The notes below the pieces were generated by a model. That model did no database searches, was not told the origin of the DNA, and saw only the letters and a program-made list of their open reading frames with translations. Below, piece after piece: positions 1 through 11,871 of a stretch of DNA of 64,000 nt (the first letter of the stretch is position 1; each line of letters opens with the position of its first letter). The stretch lies in NCBI GenBank assembly GCA_022496805.1, contig CM040091.1:18590336-18654335 (forward strand), written 5' to 3'. The DNA is from Pohlia nutans (taxonomy: Eukaryota; Streptophyta; Bryopsida; Bryales; Mniaceae). A program made the position numbers and the translations under genes.

Positions 1-320
1 AGATTTTCTCAACCAAATCAAACGAGGATTGGTGCATTGGCGAGTGCATTAGAAAGCTATCTAAATTCCAAATTTGCGCCTCATTTGGGAGATTGTGGAA
101 ACATTGGCAAGCAATCGAAGTTATCAAAATGAGCAGCAATTGAAGCTGGGCCAGTTGAGGTGGTTTTATGAAAAGTGCCGCAGTGCTATAGTGCTGCAAC
201 AATGTTGGAAACAGAGTTGTTTTTCCAAAAAAATCAAAAAAAAATTTCTTTTTTTTTCCTCCTCCAAAAATTTAGATGCCTTTCGAGTTGCCCCGCCCAG
301 GCCCTCTTGATGTTTAAAGG
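1..320. mobile_element. TTAA-type element, subfamily B, left end outside window
   Basis: The right 320 bases match, in opposite orientation, the complete element at 41177-41540: the ends read CTCTTGATGTTTAAAGG here and CCTTTAAACATCAAGAG-like there, followed by the same GGCC...GGGGC and GGCATCTAAAT blocks. It abuts TTGA (a one-base variant of TTAA) and seems to have inserted into the subfamily C copy that resumes at 321. An open frame across it is not coding. Confidence 0.7.
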
Positions 321-554
321 TTGAGAGCATTTTTATACTAAAATCTTCAAAATTTTGGATGAATCATCACAACATGAAATGAGGCATAAGTTTTTACAAA
401 TTATCCCCTTTCTAATCAAATCACACATACATGAAGCTAACTTCCCATAGAATATATAGTGAAAAATCTACACTACAAAAAGTCAATGATGGATGAAAGA
501 ACTGTGTTTGATTTTGTACATCGTCCACATTGTGAAAGAGTGGACGTTTAGGGG
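321..554. mobile_element. TTAA-type element, subfamily C, right half
   Basis: Matches the right 230 bases of the full copy at 3250-3818 (blocks ACTAAAATCTTCAAA, GAAATGAGGCATAA, GAAGCTAACTTCCCAT). The right end reads GGACGTTTAGGGG followed by TTAA at 555-558. The left part was cut off by the element at 1-320. Confidence 0.75.
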
Positions 555-558
555 TTAA

Positions 559-780
559 CCCTTAAAGGTCCAGATTGGCCATTCTGGCTAATGTACACGA
601 CCATATTTCATTGTATTTGGAATGGTTCTACACCTCTTATGAGTATTGTATCAAAAGTAAAATTAAAATTCATGTCTACATGGTCTTAAAAGCTATTGGG
701 ATCTCAATTTGGAACTTTCTACTCATAACAAATGTTAAATATACGGCAACGTATCTACTATTCCCTAAATCCTTCAAGGG
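559..780. mobile_element. TTAA-type miniature element, 222 bp
   Basis: Starts CCCTTAAAGGTCC and ends CCTTCAAGGG, with TTAA directly at both sides (555-558 and 781-784). The left TTAA is shared with the neighbouring element, so the two sit head to tail on one target site. No coding potential. Confidence 0.8.
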
Positions 781-784
781 TTAA

Positions 785-1287
785 AGCCCTTGTTGAACCA
801 CACCCTTTACATTGTAGAAAAAAAATAGGGCTTAGATGGACCAACCCACCTAGCAAATAAGAAGCGAGTCGTGGACTCCAGTACCACCACAATACTTTGC
901 GGTTGGGGTACCATGTTAACTTTTTAGTGCCCAGGCAACTACTAAGTGATCACTAATTCATTAGAAATTGAAATACTGGAAAATTTATGAACCATCTCAG
1001 TCCGATGTCTAAGTTCAAATGCGTAAGTTTTAATTTTGCAGATGATGCAAAAAGAAAATTTGAAATTTGAGTTTCTTAGCTATCCAAATACCTATGTACA
1101 AAACACCAAAATATTGCAAATACCTCAAAATATAGCAAATACTTACAAATATAACACATATAATATGTGGTATTTCTTGTGTTTGCAAGTTTGTTATCTT
1201 GTATTTTTTTTGGATTGTGTTCTCTTATTCACGTTCCATTAGTATATGTAGTTTGAACTTCATCAATGTACCAACTCCTTTCTTATT
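785..1287. other. intergenic, nothing recognised
   Basis: AT-rich spacer. The short open frames lack any family-like composition and I see no repeat ends. Confidence 0.6.
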
Positions 1288-1291
1288 TTAA

Positions 1292-1847
1292 CCCCTAAAG
1301 GACCAAGTGTCCTAACTAGGACATTTCAATGTTCGGGTAGGTTCCCATGGTGTCAATTTTTTTATTTTTTTTTGAAATAAATCATGTGAATTTGGTATGT
1401 CAATACAAAAATGGGAATCTAATTATTTTTTTGATTCCAACTTTTTAAGTCGAAGTTATAGAACAAAAGGGGTTTTTTGGGGAAAATGGGCAGTGTGGGC
1501 AGGGCTCAAAATAAACCTCAAAATAATTATTTTTCAACTTTAACCGTAAGGTCTTGTTAAAGATTACCAAGAGAGTGCATGGTAAAATTTTCATAAAATT
1601 TGACTGTACAGATTGCAAGATTATAGCGTTTGAAGTGAAAAAGATGAAATTGCAGTCTTTTGGATATTTTTTGACTGTCTTTGAAGACATGAGAAAAATT
1701 GTTAAATTGGTTAAAAAAATTCTTAAATTTTATTTAAATGTTTGATTTGGTACTTTCTATGAAGTGGAAAAAAATATTCACAAGGAAATGAATAGAAAGA
1801 GGTGAAAATGATGCTCAAAAACAAGAAAAATTGCGGTCTTTTAGGGG
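1292..1847. mobile_element. TTAA-type element, subfamily E, 556 bp
   Basis: Left end CCCCTAAAGGACC and right end GGTCTTTTAGGGG are inverted copies. TTAA lies at 1288-1291 and 1848-1851. The interior is AT-rich and non-coding. Confidence 0.85.
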
Positions 1848-1851
1848 TTAA

Positions 1852-3245
1852 AGTATAAATTTTTGTTCTGAACCGTACATGGATAAGTCACTCTCTTATA
1901 AAATTCACAATAACTATGTATGAGTCCGTTCTTGACATGAAAGCTTGCAATGAAGAGGTGTTGACACAAGCCATTGCTGAACTTCTTTATTTTTATTTTT
2001 GAAAATTTAACCCAAATTCTATTTAACCTTGAAATCACACACCCCCCAAAATCTCATTTTTGAGTGTGCATTATACGGTTCAAAGACATACTACAATCTT
2101 CCAATCCAATGGTCCAATCTTACCTAGATTTAACCGACACTTGTTTCATTAAGCTATGCTTACATTCATACAGTTGGATGCTATTAATAATATCCCTAAT
2201 TTCAACAAAGAGAGTTTTAAAGAAACATCACCCAAAAATTGTGGTTTCTCCAGAACCACCGTGGGCACTAAAGGGTTAAGGTACTCTGGGTGGAGAAAAT
2301 TCATACCCTCTTTGGTGATGCAATCTTGTTAATAATAGGGACAATGATCTTAAAAAATAAAAGGAAAAGTAAAATAAAAATAACATCAAATGCTACCATC
2401 CTACATATGAAATAAAGAATAAGGTGAAGAATAGACTCTGGCGTTGGTAACAATAATGTCAATACTCCTCGTAACTGCTCATAAAAAGTAATACGTTGAA
2501 GCTGTTGATTACAATCCAAAAATAAACAACACCTTGTTAGGATTGTACTTCACAAAATATATCAAAGCCTACTAAAGTAGCAAAGTTTGTGTCCCTATAG
2601 TTCCTCACAACTATTATAGTGCCACTATTTCACATTAAAAATAGAAATAAAAAAAATAGTTTTACCACAATCTCAAATTTCAAATCAACTTCTCTACTTA
2701 TCCAATGAAGTGTTACTTTTACAACTGCATGTAATGTGAAATTGCTTCCTTTGATAAAAAAGGGTGTTCATTGTTCCTATTATTGCTCATAATTGATTCT
2801 CGTAAAAAATCATAAGAACATGAAGTTTCATCATAACATTCTTTGGCTAGTACTCCTTTTGCGTGTGCAAAGAATCAACATCTAAACACGAAATTGATGA
2901 TGTGAAACAAGCAGAAACTATTAAATAACATAAATTTGTTGAGTGGTATATCATTCTATTAAAATGTTATTTTTTATAAGTGTTACAAATCATCGGCATC
3001 ACCCTCTATAAGTGTTATGTGTTACTAGTCTCGAAGTGTTAACTAAAAGTATGCTCCCAACCCCCAACACTTATCGAGGTCTCACTGTACAAAGTACATG
3101 AAAACTAATTAACAAGAACAAGTAATTTCATGAATAAGGCACTCCCTGCTCTTGCAACAATACTTTTCTTATGACTCTTAGTACATTACATGCCATGTTT
3201 GTGTGTATTTGAAAGCTAGAAATGGATACAAAATGGTCATTTTTC
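1852..3245. other. intergenic; one possible degraded TTAA-type end
   Basis: At 2271-2279 a right-type end (AAAGGG then TTAA) occurs, and TTAA-CCC occurs at 2007-2013, but the two ends do not match well enough to call an element. Nothing else recognised. Confidence 0.4.
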
Positions 3246-3249
3246 TTAA

Positions 3250-3818
3250 CCCTTAAACGTTCTTACCCTTTTCAAATTTGGCAGTTTTTCGAAGATGCAT
3301 TATAAAATGCAACTAAGAGGGATATTTCCAACTTGATGAATGAATAAAAGTTGTACATTATAAATTTTAGATTCTATACATACGGTTAGATTTGCAATTG
3401 CTATCACCAATATTTGTATATAAATTTTCAAACTTAAAATTTAGAGTCCTTTTGTAATATGATTACAAATAATATATTGACAATCTAATAATGAATTTTT
3501 TTGGGGGTGGGTTAAAATGTAATACTCTAAGTGTAGTGATTTTTAGAGATTTTTTGGTTGCTTAATTTTAGTAGTTGATTTTTTCAAGAGCACTTTTAGA
3601 CTAAAATCTTTGAAATTTGAGGTGGAACACCACAACATGAAATGAGGCATAAAAATTTCGCAAATCATCCCCTTTCTAATCGGATCACACGTGCACAAAG
3701 CTAACTTCCCATAAAAGTTTCAATAAAATTTTCACACTGCAAAAAGTGCATGATGGATGAGAAATCGGAGTTCAAATCCATACATCATGCAAAATATGCA
3801 TGGTTGGGCAGTTAGGGG
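3250..3818. mobile_element. TTAA-type element, subfamily C, full copy, 569 bp
   Basis: TTAA at 3246-3249 and 3819-3822; left end CCCTTAAACGTTC, right end CAGTTAGGGG. Shares internal sequence with 321-554, 11872-12338 and (reversed) 39625-40190. Confidence 0.85.
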
Positions 3819-3822
3819 TTAA

Positions 3823-4364
3823 AAGCAAGGCTGTTTTTCAGATTTCTGTATCTGTTTCTGAAAAAACATTTGTATCTAAACATGGTCTCGTATTGGGAAT
3901 CCCTTTTTGAAAAAGTATTTCTAACATAGAGTGGGACTTTGTTTTCAGATGAAGATTCAGGTCATGCCTTGAGGATTAATTCTTCTTTTTGAGAAAACCA
4001 ACCCTTCTGTATCCACTTTTGAAGAAAAGTGGACGGAACTTCGTTTTCAGATGTAGAGACAGACATGACTACCGTAGTACCATAGCAGGTTCGTCCTAAA
4101 ATAATTCTAAATATAAAAAACGTAAAAATTAGAAAATTCTGAAGACAGAAAAACAAAAATAGAATAAATTAGTTTTTGAAATATTTTGTTCTTTCTAAGC
4201 TATTTAAGGTCATTTTTACTGATTTTTTTTGCTAAAAAACGAATATTGAGAAATTCAGTTTTTGAGAGGCGAACCTTATTTTTTCAAAAAAAATAAATAT
4301 TCGTTTGCCAGGTGGCGACCCTGCTATGGTGTTACGGTATGCACGGACTTGAACAAATTCATTT
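3823..4364. repeat. degenerate dispersed repeat with TTTTCAGATG blocks
   Basis: The block TTTTCAGATGnAGA followed by CAGRYATG occurs near 3950, 4045 and 4363, and a related piece near 3835. It looks like an old repeat; no gene or clear terminus was found. Confidence 0.4.
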
Positions 4365-5037
4365 TCAGATGCAGAAACAGACATGGCTGGGAAGCCCAAA
4401 CAAAAACAAATTAGGGCAAAACTGCTTAGTTACCTTCTCCTGCAAGATCTTCTGTGTGATGGCGTAAACGGTTGCCACAACATTCTTTCGGAAAACGACT
4501 TCTCCCAAAGCCTCCACATACTTCCTTCGATCAAGCTCTCTCAAAGCGTTCTTCCAATCCTCTACTCGAATTCGGGCATCCGCTTGCGCCCAGGCATGCC
4601 CGCCTCTCCAGATTGCCGAACTCTTTGCACGACAATCCAAAAAACAAGGGCAGGATAACCTTGCATTTGCTCGATCTCACAAACGCGCAGAGCTCCAGCA
4701 TAGGCCATTTGCTTCGGCTGAAATACTCCTCCGACACCACCACGACCGCCACCTCGCACTGCTCCGCAGCTCGAAAAATATGCCGCGCAAACACCTCTCC
4801 CTTCGGTAAGCTCTCTGGCCGCTTATCAAAGAACGGACTCTGGTTCGCTCGTTCCAGATCCTCACACAATTGCTCCACGAAGTTCTTTTGCGCTCCGCTG
4901 TGGCTCAAAAAGATCGTGTGCTCATAGTCCGAATCCAACAAGCCGTGCTCTTCAGGCAAGATCGTGTGCCTGGACTCCAACAAGCCTTGCTCCTCCTCAG
5001 GCGAGCGTTGGTCTACCACCTCAATCTCTATGGACAT
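4365..5037 (-). pseudogene. TIR-domain gene with an internal frameshift
   Basis: The ATG at 5037 opens a 168-codon frame whose residues about 38-135 are a TIR domain: IFLSHSGAQ (beta-A), then PFFDKRPESLPKGEVF, then VAVVVVSEEYF and SKWPMLEL, whose Glu115 sits at the position of the TIR NADase glutamate. TIR domains signal in plant immunity, some by cleaving NAD+. Near 4600-4620 the homology jumps to another frame, which runs on with WKNALREL to 4365. One extra base, or an unlikely tiny intron, separates them. No NB-ARC or repeat domain follows, so this is a TIR-only gene, a fragment, or a gene hit by a sequencing error. The 30 residues before the domain contain an imperfect repeat (PEEEQGLLES and PEEHGLLDS). 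The start is 198 bp from a Harbinger-like element. Confidence 0.7.
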
Positions 5038-5237
5038 GGTTCGGAACGCAAATTGTGCGTCTCTTGTAAATTAAAGTTGCATTCAAAACCAGACGTTCTA
5101 AGAAATGTTCAGGGTTTTGCAACAATTGCAGAGACAGATCGACAACAGATCAGCCTCTCGCTGCACATATATCATCGAAGAGGCTGGAATTAATGATGTT
5201 GTTCTCAAGGACTCCGATCCTTTCCAATTTCCTCTAA

Positions 5238-5651
5238 GGGCCGGTTTAGACTACGGTGGAGAAGTCCACCGGTCATGAAAAAAAGGGCGATTCTAAACTG
5301 TGATTGGTCAAAATTGCAACTCTACACCGGAAGATGTTTACACTAGGTGAAGACAAGAATGGTGGTGAAGATTTCTCATGGATGATAAAGATTTCTCATG
5401 GATGATAAAATGACATGGCCGCCTACATGGCAGCACTTTTTGGACTTGGGCTTCTCCGGAGGAGGAGTTTCTTGTCCGGCCTCTTGAGGCCGGAGAAGAA
5501 ATTCCTCCTCCGGAGAAGCCCAAGTGATTAAAAATATTTTATTGCCTTTCATTCTTCTCCGGCACATCCACCATTTGCCTCATATAACCATGTCTTGGCC
5601 AAGCATTCTTGACCGACCGGAGGCCTTCTCCACCGTAGTGTAAACCGGCCC
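5238..5651. mobile_element. PIF/Harbinger-like MITE, 414 bp
   Basis: Terminal inverted repeats GGGCCGGTTTAGACTACGG and its complement, flanked by TAA at 5235-5237 and 5652-5654, the three-base duplication typical of PIF/Harbinger. A strong inner palindrome lies at 5445-5524 (CTTGGGCTTCTCCGGAGG on each arm). Confidence 0.85.
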
Positions 5652-5654
5652 TAA

Positions 5655-6156
5655 GAGCAGCTCCACCGCAGCCCTCCCAGAGCCCCTTGCACTGCAGAAG
5701 TAAATGAAAAGTGCTAAGGGTCCTTCCAAAATGCCTCTTAATTCTGGATCTTAGAGTGTGAAGAAACGGCCCTCCAAATCACTATTTAGTTGACTATATC
5801 CCGACATTCTACTTGTGATTGGTCCATTGAATATTTGATGTGCATTTTTGATGTGTGAGGGGCCTCCAAGGGTGGGGGAGTGTGACTCTTCAAATGTAAA
5901 TGAATAATTTGAGCGAGTCATCTCTAGCGTGTAGAAGTGGGGATGGATCCTAGCCTGTCAAGAAATGGCCCTTCAAATCACTATTTAATTGACTAAATCC
6001 TCACATCCTACTTGTGATTGGTCCATTGACTATTTGATGTGTACTTTTGATGTGTGAGGGGCCTCCAAAGATGGGGGAGTGTAAGTACAAGAGCTCGCCA
6101 AATGTAAATGAATAATTTGAGTGAGTCATCTCTAACGTGTAGGAGTGGGGATGCTC
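5655..6156. mobile_element. PIF/Harbinger-like MITE with internal duplication, 502 bp
   Basis: Ends GAGCAGCTCCACCGC and GAGTGGGGATGCTC, flanked by TAA at 5652-5654 (shared with the previous element) and 6157-6159. A unit of about 190 bp is present twice (from about 5765 and 5960), sharing CTTGTGATTGGTCCATTGA and GAGGGGCCTCCAA. It is related to the element at 40411-40930. Confidence 0.75.
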
Positions 6157-6186
6157 TAAGCTCCATATACCAAGACTTCATACAGT

Positions 6187-6425
6187 ACTTCAGGAAGAAA
6201 TTTCTTGCAGGAAGAAATTTCTTGCAGGAAGAAATTTTTGACATGAGTTACTTCGCAACAATTGCAAGTGTGAATTATGAACGCGGTCTCTCGTTGGGCC
6301 ACTGTAGGCAACTGGAGTGCGAATGGATGAAAAGTCTGGGATGCGAATGGATGAAAATTATGGGATGTAAATGGATGAAACGTCTGGGATGCGAATGGAT
6401 GAAAAGTCTAGGGTGCGAATGGATG
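6187..6425. repeat. two short tandem arrays
   Basis: About three copies of a 17-bp unit GCAGGAAGAAATTTCTT (6190-6239), then about five copies of a 24-bp unit based on TGCGAATGGATGAAAAGTCT (6318-6425). The second array keeps an open frame with repeats of CEWMKSLG, but I see no gene context, so I regard it as a minisatellite. Confidence 0.6.
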
Positions 6426-6520
6426 GAAAGCGTGCAAACAGATGAAATCCGGTTCGTATAGATGAATTTAGTACTGAATTCTTGAGAGCTGCCCTTTGTT
6501 GGCTCTGAGAGTAAGGGTTA

Positions 6521-6936
6521 GATGTCCTAAAACCACCAACTGAAGAAATATGGGCTTAGTTTTTTCACGGTTACTTATGAGAAATTTTTTTGCGGTCATT
6601 TGTAAGAAGATTTCTCACGGAATGCACAAATGTTTGCAATTTAATTCCCAATATTCAAATTGATACAAATTTTTGAAGTGAAAAGAACTTTGTCACTCAA
6701 ATCAGACCTCTAGGTTTCTCCATGTTCACACCATGTGGTACTAATTTTCACTCATAATGATACCCAAAACCACCAACTATTTCTTTGCAATGCTTGGCAT
6801 GCCATTGGTCTACTTGAATAGTGAAATTGGTGGTTTTGAGTCTTAACTCAGGTGATTTTGAGTCTCAATTGTGATAGCCCCAAGAAAGGTCTGTCTACAT
6901 GTCATAATTGGGGTGGGTGGGTGGTTTTAGGACATC
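6521..6936. mobile_element. PIF/Harbinger-like MITE, 416 bp
   Basis: Ends GATGTCCTAAAACCACC and GGTGGTTTTAGGACATC are perfect inverted copies with TTA at 6518-6520 and 6937-6939. A diverged relative of the interior lies at about 29585-29700. Confidence 0.85.
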
Positions 6937-7552
6937 TTACCTTACTTGATGATTTTTATTTTTATTTTTCTTTATTTTTTTTACTTTTATTTTTATCTTT
7001 ATTTTTTCTCTCTCAAATTGTTTTGACATAGAATAAAAATAGAATATTAAAAGTCAAATTATAGTTTAAAAGTAAAATATAACATAAGAATCAATTAAGG
7101 ACACAATCATAGATTTATTTAAAAGGCTAAAATTCATAGTATACAACTTTTATTCGTACATCAAGTTTAAATCTAAACTAAAGTAAAAGACGACTGGCAC
7201 ATATATAATTAAATGTCTATGGTTTACTCCACTTTACTATTTAGAACCAAATCACATATAAAGGAATGCCTTGGCTTTGTCTTTGTTCCATCTCTTTGTT
7301 CTTGTTGTCATCTTAGATGTGCTTGTTTTCAATATTTTGGAATTCATTTGGTTTTGATCATGATTGGTTTGCAAATTTTTGGCTTGTGGTTGAAGAATTC
7401 AATGATTTTTTTGTGTGGATTTAAGGGATGACTATCTTTTTGTCATGGATTTTACATTTGAGCTGCTTTGGTTTGTATAGAATTGAGTAATTTAAAGGTA
7501 TTATGATTTGACATCAAAGTTAATTTGGCCTTGACAATTTAACTTTGCTTCA

Positions 7553-7743
7553 TCTCAAACTTTGCGTGTGATTTCTCCTCTCATATCTCTCACCTTATCT
7601 TTAACTAAGGACTTCCTACCCTTGCGTTTGGATCTCCTAGGTTGCTTCCCCCAAACCTCATTAAATGCGACTCTTGTTTTTGTATTTTCTACCGGAACTT
7701 GGAAAGTTGTTAAAATTTCTAAATGTAGCCACGGGGGGTGCAC
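7553..7743 (-). pseudogene. transposase-like peptide remnant, copy 1
   Basis: The minus strand encodes a basic peptide (FNEVWGKQPRRSKRKGRKSL, then VKDKVRDMRGEIT). The same peptide, diverged, is encoded on the plus strand at 9300-9412. Conservation of the peptide between two inverted copies suggests a remnant of a mobile-element protein, family unknown. Confidence 0.35.
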
Positions 7744-7973
7744 CTTTTATTGAAACCTAAAATCACGTGCGTTCGCCGCATACTCTAAAAACTCCCTGTA
7801 TACAAGTTTTTTTTTGTGAAATGAAGTAATATACATACAATTGCAACTATAAATATACAAGTGACAATATGTATACACAAAAAAAACATCCATTCATATA
7901 TAGTCATTAACATAAGTATACAGATATACTTTTGAACAAACATCAACCCCTACAATATGTATAACAAAATATT

Positions 7974-8210
7974 CTAACTTTTATCAGCAAAGTTGTTGAA
8001 AAAAAATTCATCTTCTGGATGTAACTCATAAACATTTGATTCGGCAATATATGTCATTGTAGCCAATGCAATTATTGTCTCTAAGTCTACCATCAAATGA
8101 TCAGTAAGATCATATGTCCACTTGTTGTTAGTCCCTTTTTGATACCAACATAAACCAATATCCACATTTGATGGACCGTCCATCAAGTCAATTGGATCCC
8201 TATACTCCAC
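7974..8210 (-). CDS. unrecognised short ORF
   Basis: 78 codons with an acidic composition and W/Y residues in a plausible protein pattern (LCWYQKGTNNKWTYDL). It is next to a GC-richer stretch (8220-8600) unlike the surrounding AT-rich DNA, which may be an exon or element fragment. No family recognised and no gene model could be built. Confidence 0.2.
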   Translation of the reverse strand: MEYRDPIDLMDGPSNVDIGLCWYQKGTNNKWTYDLTDHLMVDLETIIALATMTYIAESNVYELHPEDEFFFNNFADKS

Positions 8211-8890
8211 CCAACGATTACCAAACTTCCTCCGTATCCTATAAACCCTCCCAACAAACCAGCCTAGGGTGCAGAGTCTGTCGACAAGCCGGCAATCAGG
8301 CGCGCCCTAGAGGAAGGAGGAGATAGAACTCCCGATCAGCCAGGGGGTGTCATCACCGCCACGCGCACATCAAACAGGAGCAGGAGGTGGCCATCGAAGA
8401 AGAGCTCCGCGTAGGGGCCTCGAGACTCTCCAAAGGCGATGTAGAAGACCTTGGAGCATTGAGGAAGCACAATGAACGCTCAACTTCCAAAGCACAGCGA
8501 CGAGCTAGCGCTCAGGCAAGCGAGACAACGGCGGCCGACTACAAGAGAAAACAAAAAACCTAAGATGGGAGGCAAAATGAGCTCAATGAATCCTTTCAAA
8601 ACCCTAACACTGCCTTTTTGCCCGATATTACCCTGATAGCTAACGAGGTTGCTAACGAAAATCGTTCATCCTAGTTTCATCCAATATGAAAACTTATGCT
8701 ACGTAGTATAGTAACACTACCATACAAGTACAACTGATGTATACTTTTTAAAGGCCCTCCATATATGTACATAATTACAAGATATAATATGTATACCATA
8801 TGTATACGTAATACGGCAATGTTCAAATCAATATCCCTCCTGTGCACTCACGTATACTCGTACATGTTTAGTACAGTGCACCCCCCAAGA

Positions 8891-9244
8891 ATGTAGCATG
8901 CCTTCTAAAGGATACATGGAACAAGCAACCAGATCTTTTTGAAGAAAAAATTGCGTTGTGATATTTGAGAGTTTTGCCTACATTGAAAATTAAATTAACT
9001 TAATTTTTTTTATAATAAGTCTAGTAAGTCAAAAAAATATTTTTTTGTGATTAGTCTAAATATTTCAAGGAATATTCTAGTGGTAATCCTTTATATATAT
9101 ATTAATAACAACAAAATAATTTTTTAACTTACTGGTAATTTAATTTCGATGTAGGCAAAACTCTCAAATATCATAATGCAATTTTTTTTTCTTCAAAAGG
9201 ATCCAGCTGCTTGTTCCATGTATCTTTCAGAAAACATGCTACAT
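8891..9244. mobile_element. foldback element with about 105-bp inverted arms
   Basis: The left arm from ATGTAGCATGCC and the right arm ending at CATGCTACAT are near-complementary for about 105 bp, including CATGGAACAAGC, TTTTTGAAGAAAAAATTGC and GAGAGTTTTGCCTACAT. The loop is AT-rich. No clear target duplication. Confidence 0.7.
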
Positions 9245-9282
9245 TTAGCAATTTTAAAAACTTTCTAAGTTCTGAAAGAAGA

Positions 9283-9530
9283 TACAAAAACAAAAGCTGG
9301 ATTTGATGAGGTTTGGGGGAAGCAACCTAGAAGATCCAAACGCAAGAGTATGAAGTTTTTAGTTAAAGATCAGGTGAGAGTTATAAGAGGAGAAATCACA
9401 CTCAAAGTTTGAGATGAACTCCATCGGTTGTTGGAGGTGGTCAAGGTTACAAGTGCACATCGTTTGGACAAAGAACAAGATTTTTTAAACAAATTGGCGG
9501 AGCTCAAAAAAGGTAAAACATGATGATTCA
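9283..9530 (+). pseudogene. transposase-like peptide remnant, copy 2
   Basis: Encodes FDEVWGKQPRRSKRKSMKFL then VKDQVRVIRGEITLKV, a stop, and in the same frame DELHRLLEVVKVTSAHRLDK. It pairs with the inverted copy at 7553-7743. Degraded coding DNA of an unidentified element. Confidence 0.35.
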
Positions 9531-10726
9531 TTATTACTTTATAATTATAATTATTATATATTATATTTAAAAATAATAATCCATGTAAGCCATTATGCCG
9601 CAAATGATTTTAAATTTATAATAAATTCACATAGCAGATAACATGTGACGAAAGTTGGAGTGTGAAGATGGACATGTTGATCTATATAAATCAACAGATT
9701 TCCATGGAGCTATTATAATAGCTTACTATGATCGTAATTATGACATGAATAAAGTTCTAAATATGACTTTACATTAAGCATGCTAGTTTACATATGTGGT
9801 GAGTAGTTTAAGTATCACCAAGGCATTGCATGAAAAATACATATTAATTTGTTTTTTACTTTTTGATATTCTATTGTTACATTTTGTTGAAAAGTTAAGT
9901 ATTGTGATTTAATATCACTTTAATGAGTACTTTCAAAGGCATAAAGGTCTTGCATAAAGTTACATAAGTATATTTTTGTACACATGGAACAAGCTATAGA
10001 GAATAAAGACCTCAGAGAAAAGGATACTTGTGCAATAGATCATGAGGTCAACAAGGTCTCAATAAAGATCGAACATGCAGCTGAGGGAAAATTCTTGACT
10101 TGCATCAAAATCATTGAATTACTTAATGCTTGATGAAGATGACAAAACATAAACATAGTTATCAAACATATGTTAGTATTGTAGGAATTTGATTTTAAGT
10201 AGATGTTGAATAAATAATTACACAATTTTAGTGTATTTTTAATGGTATGAATAGTTGTGAGCTTGATTTTGAAGAATTTTATTTTGTGGTATCAAATTAT
10301 TGTCTTATTGGCAATACTATTAATTGGAATTTATATTAGTCAATTAGTTTTTTACAATTATGCAAGTGGTTTGATCAAATTTAGGATTGTTGCTAAACTT
10401 CATTAAGTTCTATTGTAATCTTCATTTTGACTTCATTTTTGGATTCTAAGTGCCCACCACTTAATGAATTTTTATTTATTTATTTATGTTTGTTCTTTAG
10501 TTTCAATTTAATCTTTTCTACACACAAATGGAAGTATTGTCTATCAATTGGTATCATCCAATGCTTGAGTTATCCCCCAATTGTTAAATTTTATTTTAAA
10601 TTATCTCTCTATTGATAATTATTTATAATGCTATCACCAATTAATATCACAGTCTCCAATCACATTCAACCATTAAAGATGTTTAACAATATGACTATTA
10701 GTGTAAGTGGGCAATAAGTTTACTAA
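9531..10726. other. intergenic, nothing recognised
   Basis: Very AT-rich; short frames only, with no repeat termini. Confidence 0.5.
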
Positions 10727-11632
10727 CCCCTAAATGACCGTTCGACCATATTCAAATCGTAGCCCAAACAATAATGACTGCCTATGGTCAGGAAATGACA
10801 ATTTTCAACTTTTGATTTTTTATTGAAATTGGGGGTAGATATCATGTTCTAGTGTTGTTTGATGCATTTTATTTGCAATATTGAGGATTACTAAGGAACT
10901 TTTCAATGACAAAGATTTCAATATTGTTCTAGTGTTATAAAACTTACTATTTTGGAAAAGTGATGATGTTATGTCTTTTGAAATTTTTGCCTTTTTAATA
11001 TTAGAATAGAAAATCTAGTTTTAACCAATCATACCAAATTCAATGGAAAATGCTTGTGCATTCATTAACTCCTAAACATCCCAGCTTCCAGTTTTTAGAC
11101 GACGAACAAATTCCAACTCACACTACACTTACAATACATCATGGATGAAACTCATTCAAATTTTAAAAAAATACTTTATGAAGTTGTTGTTGGATATGGT
11201 GTTATTAGAGTACATATCTTTTTATATTACAAATGTGGAAGTATGTCAGACATTTGACCAAGCTAAAATTGCATTCACTTTAGTTCAAAAGTGGGCTTGC
11301 TAAAATGAGGTCATAAATTGAAGTAACACCAAATTTTCAAGAAACCACTGTGTCAAGAGTATCTCATTTCAAATCTATTCCAACAAGTTTTACTCAAAAT
11401 ATCAATACTTTGTTTGTAATCAAATTTAGAAGGAAATTTTAATTGTAAAATTGAATTTTTATAATAAAATATCAGTGATGGCATTGGTAAATCAAACCAT
11501 ACAGATAGAACATAAAATTATATATATACAACTTTCATTTGTATGACAATTTTGAAATATTCTTCCAAATAGTACTTTATAATGATTTTTTGCAAACTGT
11601 CAATTATGGAGACACCCTAGGACGTTTAGGAG
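10727..11632. mobile_element. TTAA-type element, subfamily G, 906 bp
   Basis: Left end CCCCTAAATGACCG after CTAA (10723-10726, one change from TTAA) and right end GGACGTTTAGGAG before TTAA (11633-11636). Non-coding interior. Confidence 0.75.
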
Positions 11633-11636
11633 TTAA

Positions 11637-11867
11637 AAGAGTAACCAAAATTGTTTTTGAAAGTTTGACGGTATAGATAATTACCAAACATTATGCTTTT
11701 CATTTTCTCTTTCAAACCAAACTTCGTCATAGTTGGTGTTCCCACATTTTTAACACACGTAGGTTTTGTCTTTATCCCTTTGTCATTTAGGAGTTAATTC
11801 CTAACTGCCAAATTGACCATATTTGGTCAATTCAAAATTTCAAAGTTTAAAAAAAGTTCGCCCCAAT
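11637..11867. repeat. fragments with TTAA-type ends
   Basis: TCATTTAGGAG-TTAA-TTCCTAACTGCC at 11783-11808 looks like the abutting ends of two decayed TTAA-type elements. Neither has a partner end that I can identify. Confidence 0.4.
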
Positions 11868-11871
11868 TTAA

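Noticed and set aside
6108..6461. 117-codon ORF with CEWMKSLG repeats as a repeat protein gene
   Set aside because: The frame only reflects a 24-bp tandem array; no promoter, intron or homologous flank was seen, and its start is inside a MITE.
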